The notes under the pieces are model-generated. The model ran no database searches, was not told the origin of the DNA, and saw only the letters and a list, made by a program, of their open reading frames with translations. From G020350405 sp964513655 (GTDB taxonomy: Bacteria; Planctomycetota; Phycisphaerae; Sedimentisphaerales; Anaerobacaceae), in contig CAZENQ010000001.1 in the NCBI GenBank assembly GCA_964513655.1, positions 70,529-134,528 of the forward strand: a stretch of 64,000 nt of DNA. The letters run 5' to 3'. Shown one piece after another: positions 35,342 through 43,773 of the stretch (position 1 is its first letter; every line of letters begins with the position of its first letter). The position numbers and the translations under genes are program-made.

Positions 35342-36715
35342 TTACTTTTGGACATCGCCAGCAGCATTTGGTTCCCTCCAGTGGACCATTTTATTTAGAT
35401 AAAGCTCTTCGTTCCCCGCATAGTCACCGCTATTTTCAGGTGTGTGGCAATCGGTGCATTCTGACTGCGGCTCAGTGGTCTGGACATTCCCCAAAGTCCT
35501 GATATGTTCCGAGCCCGGCCCATGGCAATTTTCGCATCCGACATCTTTTAAATGGCCGGTCTCCTCTTCGGACACAAAGCCGCTCAAATATCGCATGCCG
35601 ACAACATGGCACACAACGCATTCGGGGTCATACTGTGAGCCAACACTCTCAAGTGTTGCGTAAGCGTGTGCGTGGGCCTTACCGCTCCATTTCTCGTATT
35701 CGTACTCGTGGCAAAGCTTGCAGGACTTCGAGCCCGTATATTCCAAACCATTCGGCAAAACAAAACGCGCCTGTTTCTCCAGAAGATTGTCCTCCTTAAC
35801 AAGCTGCTGGTAAATCCTGTACAGCTCAACAAGCGATTCTTCCTGCGGCAGGTCTTCTGTCACGGGTACAGACGAAAAAGTATACTTCAGCTTCGGCTCG
35901 CCTTCGGCAACGCTGCTGGCTTCTATTTGCAACCTGCCCACATACTCGCCGAGCCGTCCCACCGAAAAAACCAACGGCTTTGCATCGGCCTCACTGATTA
36001 TCTCGGGCTTATCAGATTCGGCCGGACAAACCAGACAATCCACTATCCCCGTCTTTGCAATAGAGCCAATAATGGCATCCTCACAAAGCTTCAGAATAAG
36101 AATGTTAACAGTTTGTATGTCGGACCCAAGTGCAAAAAGCTCACCGAGTTGCTCCATCGGTTGCGATTCCGCGTCAAAGGCGCCAACCGTAACAGCCACC
36201 TCTTTCCCTCTCAGCAACAACCGCTTTGTAAACTTCGTCGGCAGACCTGCTTCACCGTCACCCCGGAAACTTACAACGTCAAATACAGAGCCTATACCAT
36301 CCAGCAAACCCTGACCCTTAGCTATCTCGACATCTCTTTCGCTCAGACCGACCAAATCATAGTCGAGCAGACTAAATGCCTGTATTATTATATTGAACTT
36401 GATTAAATCCTGCTCACTATCGCCCTCTACAAACTCACCGGTATCAAGAATCAACCGCTTTGAGGCCGACACGCTATCAAACACCGCCGAGCGCCTGTCA
36501 AGTCCCCCAAGTTGTCCGCCGCTGCAGCCGCACGGCTTTAGCGCACCAAGTTCGTTACCCGTTATAAAAACCGTAAGTACATCGCCTCCTTTAATCTTAT
36601 CCGATTTATCGCAGGCCGATATCGTAGACCGCCCCGCCGGACACCCCCCTGACATGCCCAATACACACCAGACCCCTACCATCAACGCACAAATGCAAAT
36701 GGCTAATCGCATCAT
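35342..36715 (-). CDS. Tetrahaem cytochrome c554-like lipoprotein with UshA-like N-domain
   Basis: 457 residues. Lipobox SGGC (about residue 25). The first 270 residues carry CGCSGGQLGGLDRRS and a phosphoesterase-like alpha-beta pattern, a combination seen in bacterial UshA/5'-nucleotidase-like multihaem proteins. The C-terminal 150 residues hold four haem c sites: CKLCH (about residue 331), CVVCH (about 367), CENCH (about 396) and CTDCH (about 423), with extra histidines for axial ligation. The stop is 20 bp upstream of the gspC start codon on the same strand, so it may share a transcript with the secretion operon. Redox role not identified. Confidence 0.82.
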   Translation of the reverse strand: MMRLAICICALMVGVWCVLGMSGGCPAGRSTISACDKSDKIKGGDVLTVFITGNELGALKPCGCSGGQLGGLDRRSAVFDSVSASKRLILDTGEFVEGDSEQDLIKFNIIIQAFSLLDYDLVGLSERDVEIAKGQGLLDGIGSVFDVVSFRGDGEAGLPTKFTKRLLLRGKEVAVTVGAFDAESQPMEQLGELFALGSDIQTVNILILKLCEDAIIGSIAKTGIVDCLVCPAESDKPEIISEADAKPLVFSVGRLGEYVGRLQIEASSVAEGEPKLKYTFSSVPVTEDLPQEESLVELYRIYQQLVKEDNLLEKQARFVLPNGLEYTGSKSCKLCHEYEYEKWSGKAHAHAYATLESVGSQYDPECVVCHVVGMRYLSGFVSEEETGHLKDVGCENCHGPGSEHIRTLGNVQTTEPQSECTDCHTPENSGDYAGNEELYLNKMVHWREPNAAGDVQK

Positions 36716-36728
36716 ATACCAGGACAGC

Positions 36729-37838
36729 TTATTGAGTTGCAGATTTCCTTGCTCGTCGTAGATAGAATCCCCGACAATTTATTTTAAGCCTCTCACCGCC
36801 TTTTACATCCACGAAAAACACATCAGAAAAAAGCCTTTTCTGTGCTCCGGCCGGCGGTGGCGTTATCTCAAGCTCAAACTTATAACGATTGTCAACCTTC
36901 TCCTGACTCAAAACCTCTATCGTACCTTCCTTCGATGACACTGATTCCACCTCGAAATCCTCACCATAGTTGTTCAGTATCCAGACTTCCTTCGTGACAG
37001 GCTTTTGCGGTTCAACCTTGTGAACAACTATCGACGGTGGGTCAATCTTAAATCTTGGCAGCACCCTAAAAGGAACAGTCACCGAACCGCAGTCCGGATG
37101 AGTCAGGCTTATCACAATATTTCCATTAACACTCTTTTTCAACAACTCCATATTGACCTTTGGCTGAATAACAACCTTCCTGGCCTTATTCGAAGAATTG
37201 TAATCAGCCGTTATGGCGTTAGCGGTTGACCTGAAACGGCCGGTCGCCTTGAAGCCCTTTATCGAAAATGGCTTGCCGTCGGCACTGGTAAGCGTTATCT
37301 CAGGACAGCCGGCATTCTCTTTATTAAGCAAAAGTTTCAGTTGCTTGGGTTTGAACTCCACCTTTTTGACTATCGTCGCCTTCACAGCCAGCGCTATCTT
37401 AGGCTTTGTCTTATCGTTACTCTGTACATACAGGTGCTTCTTGGCCGAACCAACTCGTGAGGTCGCCTTGTAGCTCACCTTCAACGTCCCGCTTTCCCCC
37501 GGTTTATATTCCTTCTTCTCCAGCGTAAACGGCGTACAACCGCACGTCTTAGTCACTTTTGTGATTTTCAAAAGCTCGTCCCCGGCATTTTCAAATTTAA
37601 ATTCACCGACATTTTTTGTCCCGGGCCCCACCTTGCCGAAATCGCAAGTCACGCTCTCAAACATAAGCCTCGGCCCTACTCCAGCAGGCTTAGCCTTTGC
37701 CTTATCAGTAACCTCCGCCGACGCTTTCAACTCAACTTTAGGCCCCTCCGTCGCCAATGCTTGCTCCTGACAGCCCATCTGAAGGAGCAAAACAACACAG
37801 ATAATAAAAACCGTTGAAGTCAACCAGTCCCGCTTCAT
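36729..37838 (-). CDS. DUF1573-domain lipoprotein
   Basis: 369 residues from the Met at 37838 (a frame from 37853 adds five). The lipobox is LLQMGC (about residue 23). The DUF1573 Ig-like domain follows (FDFGKVGPG-type strand, CGCTPF, then GESGTLKVSYK and YVQSNDKTKP), with two further Ig-like segments to the end. The CGCT motif is characteristic of planctomycete members. Function unknown. It lies 13 bp upstream of the tetrahaem cytochrome gene. Confidence 0.85.
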   Translation of the reverse strand: MKRDWLTSTVFIICVVLLLQMGCQEQALATEGPKVELKASAEVTDKAKAKPAGVGPRLMFESVTCDFGKVGPGTKNVGEFKFENAGDELLKITKVTKTCGCTPFTLEKKEYKPGESGTLKVSYKATSRVGSAKKHLYVQSNDKTKPKIALAVKATIVKKVEFKPKQLKLLLNKENAGCPEITLTSADGKPFSIKGFKATGRFRSTANAITADYNSSNKARKVVIQPKVNMELLKKSVNGNIVISLTHPDCGSVTVPFRVLPRFKIDPPSIVVHKVEPQKPVTKEVWILNNYGEDFEVESVSSKEGTIEVLSQEKVDNRYKFELEITPPPAGAQKRLFSDVFFVDVKGGERLKINCRGFYLRRARKSATQ

Positions 37839-38209
37839 AGTTCTAATCTCCAAACCAAATCTTTATAGTATATGCCAATGTTCTAAACCCTGTAGTCTAA
37901 CAAAAATAATGCCCTAAAGCAAGAGATTTCCAATCAAAAGTTTGGTAAAACACCACCGCCGGTCCCGAGCTCATAACTGCTGGCAACATCCACACGTATC
38001 ATCCGTCAACAGAAATCTCAGCGTCACTTCCTGAAAAATATCGGCAAAAGTACGAGTTAAATACGATTTTTATGAGCATCCGGTTCAATTTCTCCACCAA
38101 ATGCCAAAAATTACTTCAAATCCGGGACATGGCCTTTAGAATAATCAAAAGATATTTGCAAAAAGCTCTTAATAACCTTCAAACACACCCAAAATACAGG
38201 AGATTAAAA
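37839..38209. other. Divergent intergenic region, no gene seen
   Basis: About 370 bp between the minus-strand DUF1573 gene and the plus-strand GH4 gene. It contains an AT-rich patch with TATACTATAAA on the minus strand near 37875 that could be a -10 region, but no convincing -35 box. An alternative longer reading of the GH4 frame (from 38072) is discussed under that gene. Confidence 0.45.
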
Positions 38210-39643
38210 ATGAGCAGAAAGATAGCGATGATTGGCGCAGGAAGTATTGTTTTCTGCAAAACACTAATGAATGACATCATGGCCACACCCGCCCTGGCAG
38301 ACAGTGAGTTTGCCCTGATGGACCTCGACCAGCCCAGGCTCCAACGAATGGAGAGCTTCGCAAAGCAAATGCTCACCGACAACAACATTCCCGGAAAAGT
38401 TTCAGCTACACCCAAACACGCCGAAGCCATAAAAGATGCGGACTTCGTCGTCGTCATGATTCAGGTCGGAGGCGTAGACGCATTTGGCATCGACTATAAC
38501 ATTCCGCTCAAATACGATGTGGACCAGTGTATCGGTGATTCCCTCGGCCCCGGCGGCGTCTTCCGAGGACTAAGAGCCATACCTGTCCTGGTCAACATTG
38601 CACACGACATGGAAAAACTCGCCAAACCCGGCGCAATTATGCTCCAGTACGCCAATCCAATGGCCGGCAACTGCCTGGCCCTCGGCAAGGCCAGCAACAT
38701 CCCATTCGTCGGTCTCTGTCACGGCGTCCAGACAACCCTCGATTTGATAGCACGATACTGCGAGGTCCCAAAAGAACAAATCACCTATGTCTGCGGCGGC
38801 ATCAACCACATGGATTGGTTCCTTACATTAGAACACAAAGGCCGCGACTTGTACCCCAAACTGCGAGAAGTCTTCGAAAAGCCGGAATACTACAAAAACG
38901 AAAAGGTCCGCGGCGAGGTCTTCCGGCACTTCGGCTACTTCATGACCGAAAGCACCGGCCATCTCAGCGAATACGTCCCCTGGTTCCGCAAGAACAAGGC
39001 CGCCCTCGAGATGTACTGCGACGAGCCAAGCTTCGGCGGAGAAAGCGGAGCCTATTACAACTGGTGCAAGGCCATCGCCGAAAAATACGCAAAACACGAC
39101 CCCCTCGAGTTCGAATCCACCAAAATCGAAAAACGCAGCGTCGAATACTGCTCATATATCATAGAAGCCGTCGCAACAGGCAAACCCTTCCGCTTCATGG
39201 GCAACGTACGCAATGATGGCTATATCACCAATCTGCCCTCCGGCTGCTGCGTCGAGGTCCCCACCTTCGCCGACGACAACGGCCTGCACCCAACAGCAAT
39301 AGGCGACCTGCCCTCCCAATGCGCCGCCGCCTGCATGACCAACATCAACGTCCAGACACTCGCTGCAGAAGCCGCACTGGATGCCGACACCGAGAAAATC
39401 GTCCACGCCCTCGCAATGGACCCCCTGACCTCCGCAGTCTGTACCCTAAAACAAGCACGTGACATGGCAGCCGAAATGCTCGAGGCCCAGCGCCAATGGC
39501 TGCCCCGGTTCAAAGGCAAAAAAATCGCTCCAAAGCCGACTATCAGTATTCCAAAAGGATGTAAGCCCGTCGACGTGCCTCTTGACCCCGCCCTGGCCAT
39601 CGGAAAACGATTCGGAACGCTTATAGAACAAGAAACCGACTAA
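38210..39643 (+). CDS. Glycoside hydrolase family 4 (alpha-galactosidase/glucosidase type)
   Basis: 477 residues from the ATG at 38210, which has AGGAG eight bases upstream; the longer frame from 38072 lacks one. GH4 enzymes use NAD+ and a divalent metal. Seen here: the dinucleotide motif MIGAGSIVF at the N-terminus, GPGGVFRGLRAIPV, ANPMAGN, GLCHGVQ, and the metal-binding CGGINHMDW motif. The GLCHGVQ and CGGINHMDW segments favour the alpha-galactosidase-like (MelA) branch over 6-phospho-beta-glucosidase. No sugar transporter lies beside it, so substrate is open. Confidence 0.93.
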   Translation: MSRKIAMIGAGSIVFCKTLMNDIMATPALADSEFALMDLDQPRLQRMESFAKQMLTDNNIPGKVSATPKHAEAIKDADFVVVMIQVGGVDAFGIDYNIPLKYDVDQCIGDSLGPGGVFRGLRAIPVLVNIAHDMEKLAKPGAIMLQYANPMAGNCLALGKASNIPFVGLCHGVQTTLDLIARYCEVPKEQITYVCGGINHMDWFLTLEHKGRDLYPKLREVFEKPEYYKNEKVRGEVFRHFGYFMTESTGHLSEYVPWFRKNKAALEMYCDEPSFGGESGAYYNWCKAIAEKYAKHDPLEFESTKIEKRSVEYCSYIIEAVATGKPFRFMGNVRNDGYITNLPSGCCVEVPTFADDNGLHPTAIGDLPSQCAAACMTNINVQTLAAEAALDADTEKIVHALAMDPLTSAVCTLKQARDMAAEMLEAQRQWLPRFKGKKIAPKPTISIPKGCKPVDVPLDPALAIGKRFGTLIEQETD

Positions 39644-39762
39644 CTCGCGCCTCGCTGCGAAACACCGGGCAAACAGTTCGAGACCCATGCAGTCTGGCTC
39701 GGAACTGCTAACAGTACGACACTAACAACTTCCAGAAAATTTGAAGGCCTCTCTTCCTACGG

Positions 39763-41139
39763 TTATTTCTTACCTTTCCCAGGGCCTATAGTGACTGTTG
39801 TACTTCCAATGAAGCCGCCGTAGTCCTCATAAACCTCAACAGTATACGTCCCCGGCCCAAAGGGCCCGAGTACCGCACTCACCGGATAAGGACATATGCA
39901 CCAGCAAGGATTTGGAGTCTCCTCCGTCTCATACAGCGTGATCACGTAATCCTCCACCCCCATTTCCAGTTCCACTTCATCCGCGCAGCAGTTGGCCGTC
40001 ACCATATCTTCGAAATAAATATAGCTGCCTTCAACCGTAACACTGAACCGTGTCTCGCTGAAATGCTCCGCCTGGGCTGAATTCATGTCGCATGGTAATA
40101 CCGCGTACACAACCTCCGGCTCCGGCTCAACACCCAAAGCCAACAATGAATGTTCCAACCTCTCTATACTCTTCTCCAGTGCACCGGCCGACTGCTCCTG
40201 ATGCTGCATCGCTGAATGAATCCCCTGCTTCGCCTTGACTATATCGCCCTTCTTCAAATCACCATAATCCTTGCTTTCAAGCAATTCCTCAAGTGCCTCG
40301 TACGCCGCTAATTCTTTCTCAATCGCAGCGTCAATCCCGTCTAGCGCTGAGTCCTTCTCAGCTAACGCATCCTCAACCTGCATAATCGCAAGCTCAGAGC
40401 CACTAAACGCATCCAAATAAAGCACCTCAACCTCCTCAGCGGACAAGGCTCCATCGAAAATCATCACCTCGTCAATCAGCCCGTTGAAGAACGCCGCAGG
40501 AGAACCATCAGTAGACCTGGTTGCCCCTATACCCGCTGGCTCATTCTCCGAGTAGTAATTAATACCACTCCCAGCATGGCTCGTTACCTTCAAATCTCCA
40601 TCAATATAAATTTTTGCAATCGTCCCATCGTAGGACATTGCTATAAAATGCCATTCGCCATCATCTATTCTTTCCGTCGTGGCAAGGTCAATAAAGCTTA
40701 CAGAACCCGGCTGCTTAATCCTTATCGAAACCGTCCCAACACCGGAACCACCATACAAATCACCCGTTATCAAACTATATGCCGAATGACCACCGTAGCT
40801 CTTTCCTTTCTTGCTAAACACTATTTGGCCCCCGCTATCACTCGTCTTGACCCACGCGCATACGGAAACCTCCATAAGTGCCAATTCAGTCCCGCAATTA
40901 GCGTAATCTCCGTCTCCGTCAAAGTTCAACGAGCCTTCGATTTTACCGTCTGTCCAGTTCGGGTCACCGTTAAGCGTGCCATCGTTACCCCCCGCCGAAT
41001 CGTATGCTACCGCCCCGCTGCCCTCGTCAAACGCCCAGTAAGCAACCAGATTCGCATCACTGCCTTCCGCCGACCCGAACACGGCCAAAAGCCCCAATAA
41101 TGCTGCAACCACCAAACTCAATTTCATTTTCCGCTTCAT
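39763..41139 (-). CDS. Exported LamG-domain protein with helical module (paralogue A)
   Basis: 458 residues with a signal peptide (MKLSLVVAALLGLLAVF). Residues about 30-230 form a LamG/concanavalin-like domain (LVAYWAFDEGSG, FDGDGDYANCG, WHFIAMSYDG, GLIDEVMIFDGALSAEEV). Residues about 245-345 are a coiled-coil module (IDAAIEKELAAYEALEEL, then GDLKKGDIVKAKQGI, then SIERLEHSLLALG) shared with two other genes here. A cysteine-bearing beta-rich domain ends the protein. The start follows an AAAGGG ribosome-binding site. Likely a surface or extracellular glycan-binding protein; cleavage by a sorting system is not evident. Confidence 0.83.
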   Translation of the reverse strand: MKRKMKLSLVVAALLGLLAVFGSAEGSDANLVAYWAFDEGSGAVAYDSAGGNDGTLNGDPNWTDGKIEGSLNFDGDGDYANCGTELALMEVSVCAWVKTSDSGGQIVFSKKGKSYGGHSAYSLITGDLYGGSGVGTVSIRIKQPGSVSFIDLATTERIDDGEWHFIAMSYDGTIAKIYIDGDLKVTSHAGSGINYYSENEPAGIGATRSTDGSPAAFFNGLIDEVMIFDGALSAEEVEVLYLDAFSGSELAIMQVEDALAEKDSALDGIDAAIEKELAAYEALEELLESKDYGDLKKGDIVKAKQGIHSAMQHQEQSAGALEKSIERLEHSLLALGVEPEPEVVYAVLPCDMNSAQAEHFSETRFSVTVEGSYIYFEDMVTANCCADEVELEMGVEDYVITLYETEETPNPCWCICPYPVSAVLGPFGPGTYTVEVYEDYGGFIGSTTVTIGPGKGKK

Positions 41140-41179
41140 TTTCTTACCCTTTCCAAAAAAATTAACATTAAATTATGCC

Positions 41180-41202
41180 GACATAGGCACCATACCTGTG
41201 CC
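41180..41202 (-). promoter_or_regulatory. Leader hairpin, paralogue A
   Basis: About 40 nt upstream of the ATG of the LamG gene A, a stem-loop with arms GGCACAGG and CCTATGTC and a seven-base loop TATGGTG can form on the minus-strand RNA (one mismatch, one G-U pair). A matching stem with the same kind of loop precedes paralogue B. Both are followed by the shared phrase AATGTTAAT or a near copy before the ribosome-binding site. Confidence 0.5.
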
Positions 41203-41264
41203 GAGTCATTTAAACCGTACTGTCTTGCCCAAGGCCGCATACTTAAAGCAGCCTCTTACCGACC

Positions 41265-42362
41265 TTAACGCCGCCCACGGAACCCTTTTAACCGCTTCCC
41301 CGGAACTGGCACATTAGGCTCCGGCACATTGGGCTCCGGTGCCGGCTCGTTAGGCTCTGGCTCAGGTTCCCAGCCTAAAGACAAAAGCGCATCCTCCAGC
41401 TCTTCAATGCTGCCCTGAACGACTCGCTTTGAGCGCTGCTGACGACGGATAGAAGATTCAATCTTGCGCTGGGCTGCGGCTATGTCGCGCTTGCTCAGCC
41501 CCTCGTAACCTTCACTTGCAAGCAACTCGTCAAGCGCATCATATGCCGCCCATTCTTTTTCCAAAGCAGCATCTATAGTTTCCAATGCCTCAAGCTTCTC
41601 AGCAATAGCATCTTCGATGTCCCTTATAGCAGCCGCAGACCAACTAAAACCCTCCCAATAAAGTTCCTCAATTTCCTCTGCAGATAAAACCCTGTCGTAA
41701 ACCCGGACATCATCAATTGCACCGTTGAAATGGTCGAAAGATGCGGTATAGTAATCTGAGAAACGGGCTCCTATGAAGAAATTAGTGTAGTATGCATCCA
41801 ACGTCCCTAAATCACTATTCTCAGGTTGACCATCAACATATATCGTGCCTGTCGAGCCGCCGTATGTCCCTGCCACAAAATACCATTGCCCAACCTCAAG
41901 CGACGTGTCCGACTTAATGGCTTTCCCGTTACAACAACCAGTCGGGTCGATTAGTAAGCTTGCCTTTCCATCAAGCACCTCCAATCTATAACCATAGCCA
42001 CGGTCATGAACAGGTTCGTTTCCCAATTTGCCGGCGATTTGCTGACGGGAACTGACGTCGTCCGGCTTGATCCACGCGCTTATCGTAAAAGAACCAGGTT
42101 CTAAAGACGCCTCGCTCCCGCAATCAACATAATCGTCCAGACCATCAAACTCCAGCGCACCACCAACCTGGCCGGTTGTCCAGTTTGGGTCACCGTTGAG
42201 GGTGCCATCGTTGTTACCGGCCGAATCGTATGCTATTAAGCCGGTGCCCTCGTCGAGCATCCAGTGGGCGACGAGATTCGGGTCGCTGGCCTGTGCTGAG
42301 ACACACAGGGCCAATAACCCCGCAGCTGCCACAATCGCCAAGGTTAGATTTGTTCTCCACAT
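41265..42362 (-). CDS. Exported LamG-domain protein with helical module (paralogue B)
   Basis: 365 residues from the ATG at 42362 (GGAG eight bases upstream); a frame to 42380 starts with TTG. Signal peptide, then a LamG domain (LVAHWMLDEGTG, FDGLDDYVDCG, WYFVAGTYGG, GAIDDVRVYDRVLSAEE) and the helical module (AALEKEWAAYDALDELL, LSKRDIAAAQRKI, SIRRQQRSKRVV, SIEELEDALLSLG). It ends in an Asn-Glu-Pro repeat (EPEPNEPAPEPNV) and a basic tail (KRLKGFRGRR). The tail is the same type as in paralogue C, 5 kb away in the opposite orientation. Confidence 0.85.
   Translation of the reverse strand: MWRTNLTLAIVAAAGLLALCVSAQASDPNLVAHWMLDEGTGLIAYDSAGNNDGTLNGDPNWTTGQVGGALEFDGLDDYVDCGSEASLEPGSFTISAWIKPDDVSSRQQIAGKLGNEPVHDRGYGYRLEVLDGKASLLIDPTGCCNGKAIKSDTSLEVGQWYFVAGTYGGSTGTIYVDGQPENSDLGTLDAYYTNFFIGARFSDYYTASFDHFNGAIDDVRVYDRVLSAEEIEELYWEGFSWSAAAIRDIEDAIAEKLEALETIDAALEKEWAAYDALDELLASEGYEGLSKRDIAAAQRKIESSIRRQQRSKRVVQGSIEELEDALLSLGWEPEPEPNEPAPEPNVPEPNVPVPGKRLKGFRGRR
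41342..41429. repeat. 88-bp inverted copy shared with 47631-47718
   Basis: This tract inside paralogue B is identical to the reverse complement of 47631-47718 in paralogue C at 87 of 88 positions, while the rest of the two modules is noticeably less alike. It encodes the end of the helical module and the beginning of the Asn-Glu-Pro stretch. Confidence 0.85.
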
Positions 42363-42810
42363 GATTTTTCTCCTTTGCAAAGATTAACATTGGATTATGC
42401 CGGTGTAGGCACCACACCTACACCCGATTTTGTCATCTATACAATACGCCCTTTATTAAAGTGTGCACGCAATGCGGCATTTGCTAAGCTTTTCTTTCGA
42501 TTTTTTGGACCTTTCCTCCAAAGGAGCCCGCAAGTTTTGGCGACGCAATCCGTGTTCGCTGATACTTTGCCGAAGGTCCCTCAATGCCAAGCTTTTATGA
42601 TTATATAGGTTGTGAGTCACAAGTCAAGGGAAAAAGGTAAAGATAAGGGAGAATTTAACGGTTGGGAAAGCTTGTGTTTAAGGGCTGAAAACGCATTGTG
42701 TATGGTTTTGGATGGTTGCTTTTGTGTTTTTAGTGGGTATACTGCGTTGGCCGGTGTTTTTGTGCCGGTGGTGGTTTTAGGAATAGTCGGTTGTTGAGAG
42801 ATATTTGGTT
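42363..42810. other. Divergent intergenic region with leader hairpin and skew change
   Basis: Between paralogue B (minus) and the flippase-like gene (plus). At 42402-42424 there is a perfect 8-bp stem GGTGTAGG / CCTACACC with loop CACCACA, equivalent to the hairpin before paralogue A. The strand composition changes from C-rich to strongly G-rich on the plus strand near 42.5-42.6 kb. A 61-codon frame at 42612-42797 is not convincing as a gene. Confidence 0.5.
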
Positions 42811-43746
42811 ATGAAATCGAAGTGGCTGCGGAAGGTACCGCTGTGGCGTTTGATAGGGCCCGTGATAGTGGTGGCGGCGATATGGTGGGCGGGTCCGGGG
42901 AAGGTCTGGGGGGTGCTGTCGAGCGCGGATGTAAGGGTCGTTGCGGCGGTATTACTGCTTTCGATACCGATGGTAACTATCAAGGCTGTCAGGTGGAGGA
43001 TTCTTCTTCGCTGTTATAATATCGAACTTGGTTTTCGTGACAGTGTCAGCATGTATGCGACGGGGATTGTATTTTCTGCGGTGACGCCTGGGCGGGTAGG
43101 TGACATGGTCAAGATTTTGATGCTGGTAAAAAGGGGCTGCAGCGCGGGTAAGGCGATAGCGTGTAATATATTAGACAGGCTGTTTGATGTGACGTTGATT
43201 GTTATTGTGGGATATGCGGGGATGTGGTATTTTTCCGGGCAGTTCGGGGCGCACCTACATGTTGTTAACATTATAATCGTTGTTGTTGTGGCAGTTTTGG
43301 TCTTATTTGTTCTCAAGAGGCACCTGATAAAGAAGATGGCGATTAAGCTTATTCCTGCTCAATACCAGCCTGCTGCGAGAGAGTCGTGGAATGAGATAGT
43401 AGGGGGTTTCTGGCGGAATCCTGTGGGGCGGCTATTGTCGCTTGGTTTGTGGACGATTGTGTTCTGGGGGGTGTGGTTTTGTGCGATGTACCTGTGCGCG
43501 GCGGCCCTGGAGCTTGACGTATCGTTTACTTATATGAGTGCCTGTGCGGTGATAGCGATGCTGTTTTCGCTGTTGCCGATAACTGTTGCGGGAATCGGGA
43601 CGCGTGACGCTGCGTTTATACTTCTGTTGGGGCAGATAGGGATAGAGCGGCAGGAGAGCCTTGCGCTTTCGGCGTTGATATTAGCGGTATTTCTGGTGAA
43701 CTGCGCGGTTCTTTATGTTATCTCGGTGGTTCTCAAGTCGAGTTAG
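42811..43746 (+). CDS. LPG-synthase-TM / AglD-like flippase-domain membrane protein
   Basis: 311 residues from the ATG at 42811 (a TTG two codons earlier is possible). It has about eight membrane helices and the family pattern of UPF0104/AglD proteins (LLSIPMVTIKAVRWRILL, TPGRVGDMVKILML, LLPITVAGIGTRDAA). Such proteins share the integral-membrane domain of lysylphosphatidylglycerol synthase and are usually found next to glycosyltransferases; they may flip lipid-linked sugars. It is unlike neighbouring plus-strand genes in its strong G-over-C use. Confidence 0.88.
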   Translation: MKSKWLRKVPLWRLIGPVIVVAAIWWAGPGKVWGVLSSADVRVVAAVLLLSIPMVTIKAVRWRILLRCYNIELGFRDSVSMYATGIVFSAVTPGRVGDMVKILMLVKRGCSAGKAIACNILDRLFDVTLIVIVGYAGMWYFSGQFGAHLHVVNIIIVVVVAVLVLFVLKRHLIKKMAIKLIPAQYQPAARESWNEIVGGFWRNPVGRLLSLGLWTIVFWGVWFCAMYLCAAALELDVSFTYMSACAVIAMLFSLLPITVAGIGTRDAAFILLLGQIGIERQESLALSALILAVFLVNCAVLYVISVVLKSS

Positions 43747-43773
43747 GGCGGGAGTCCTGGTTGCCACTGAGGG

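Noticed and set aside
42612..42797. 61-codon plus-strand frame upstream of the flippase-like gene
   Set aside because: No ribosome-binding site, no family, and it lies in a region of strong G-over-C bias where stop codons are rare. It ends just before the real gene.
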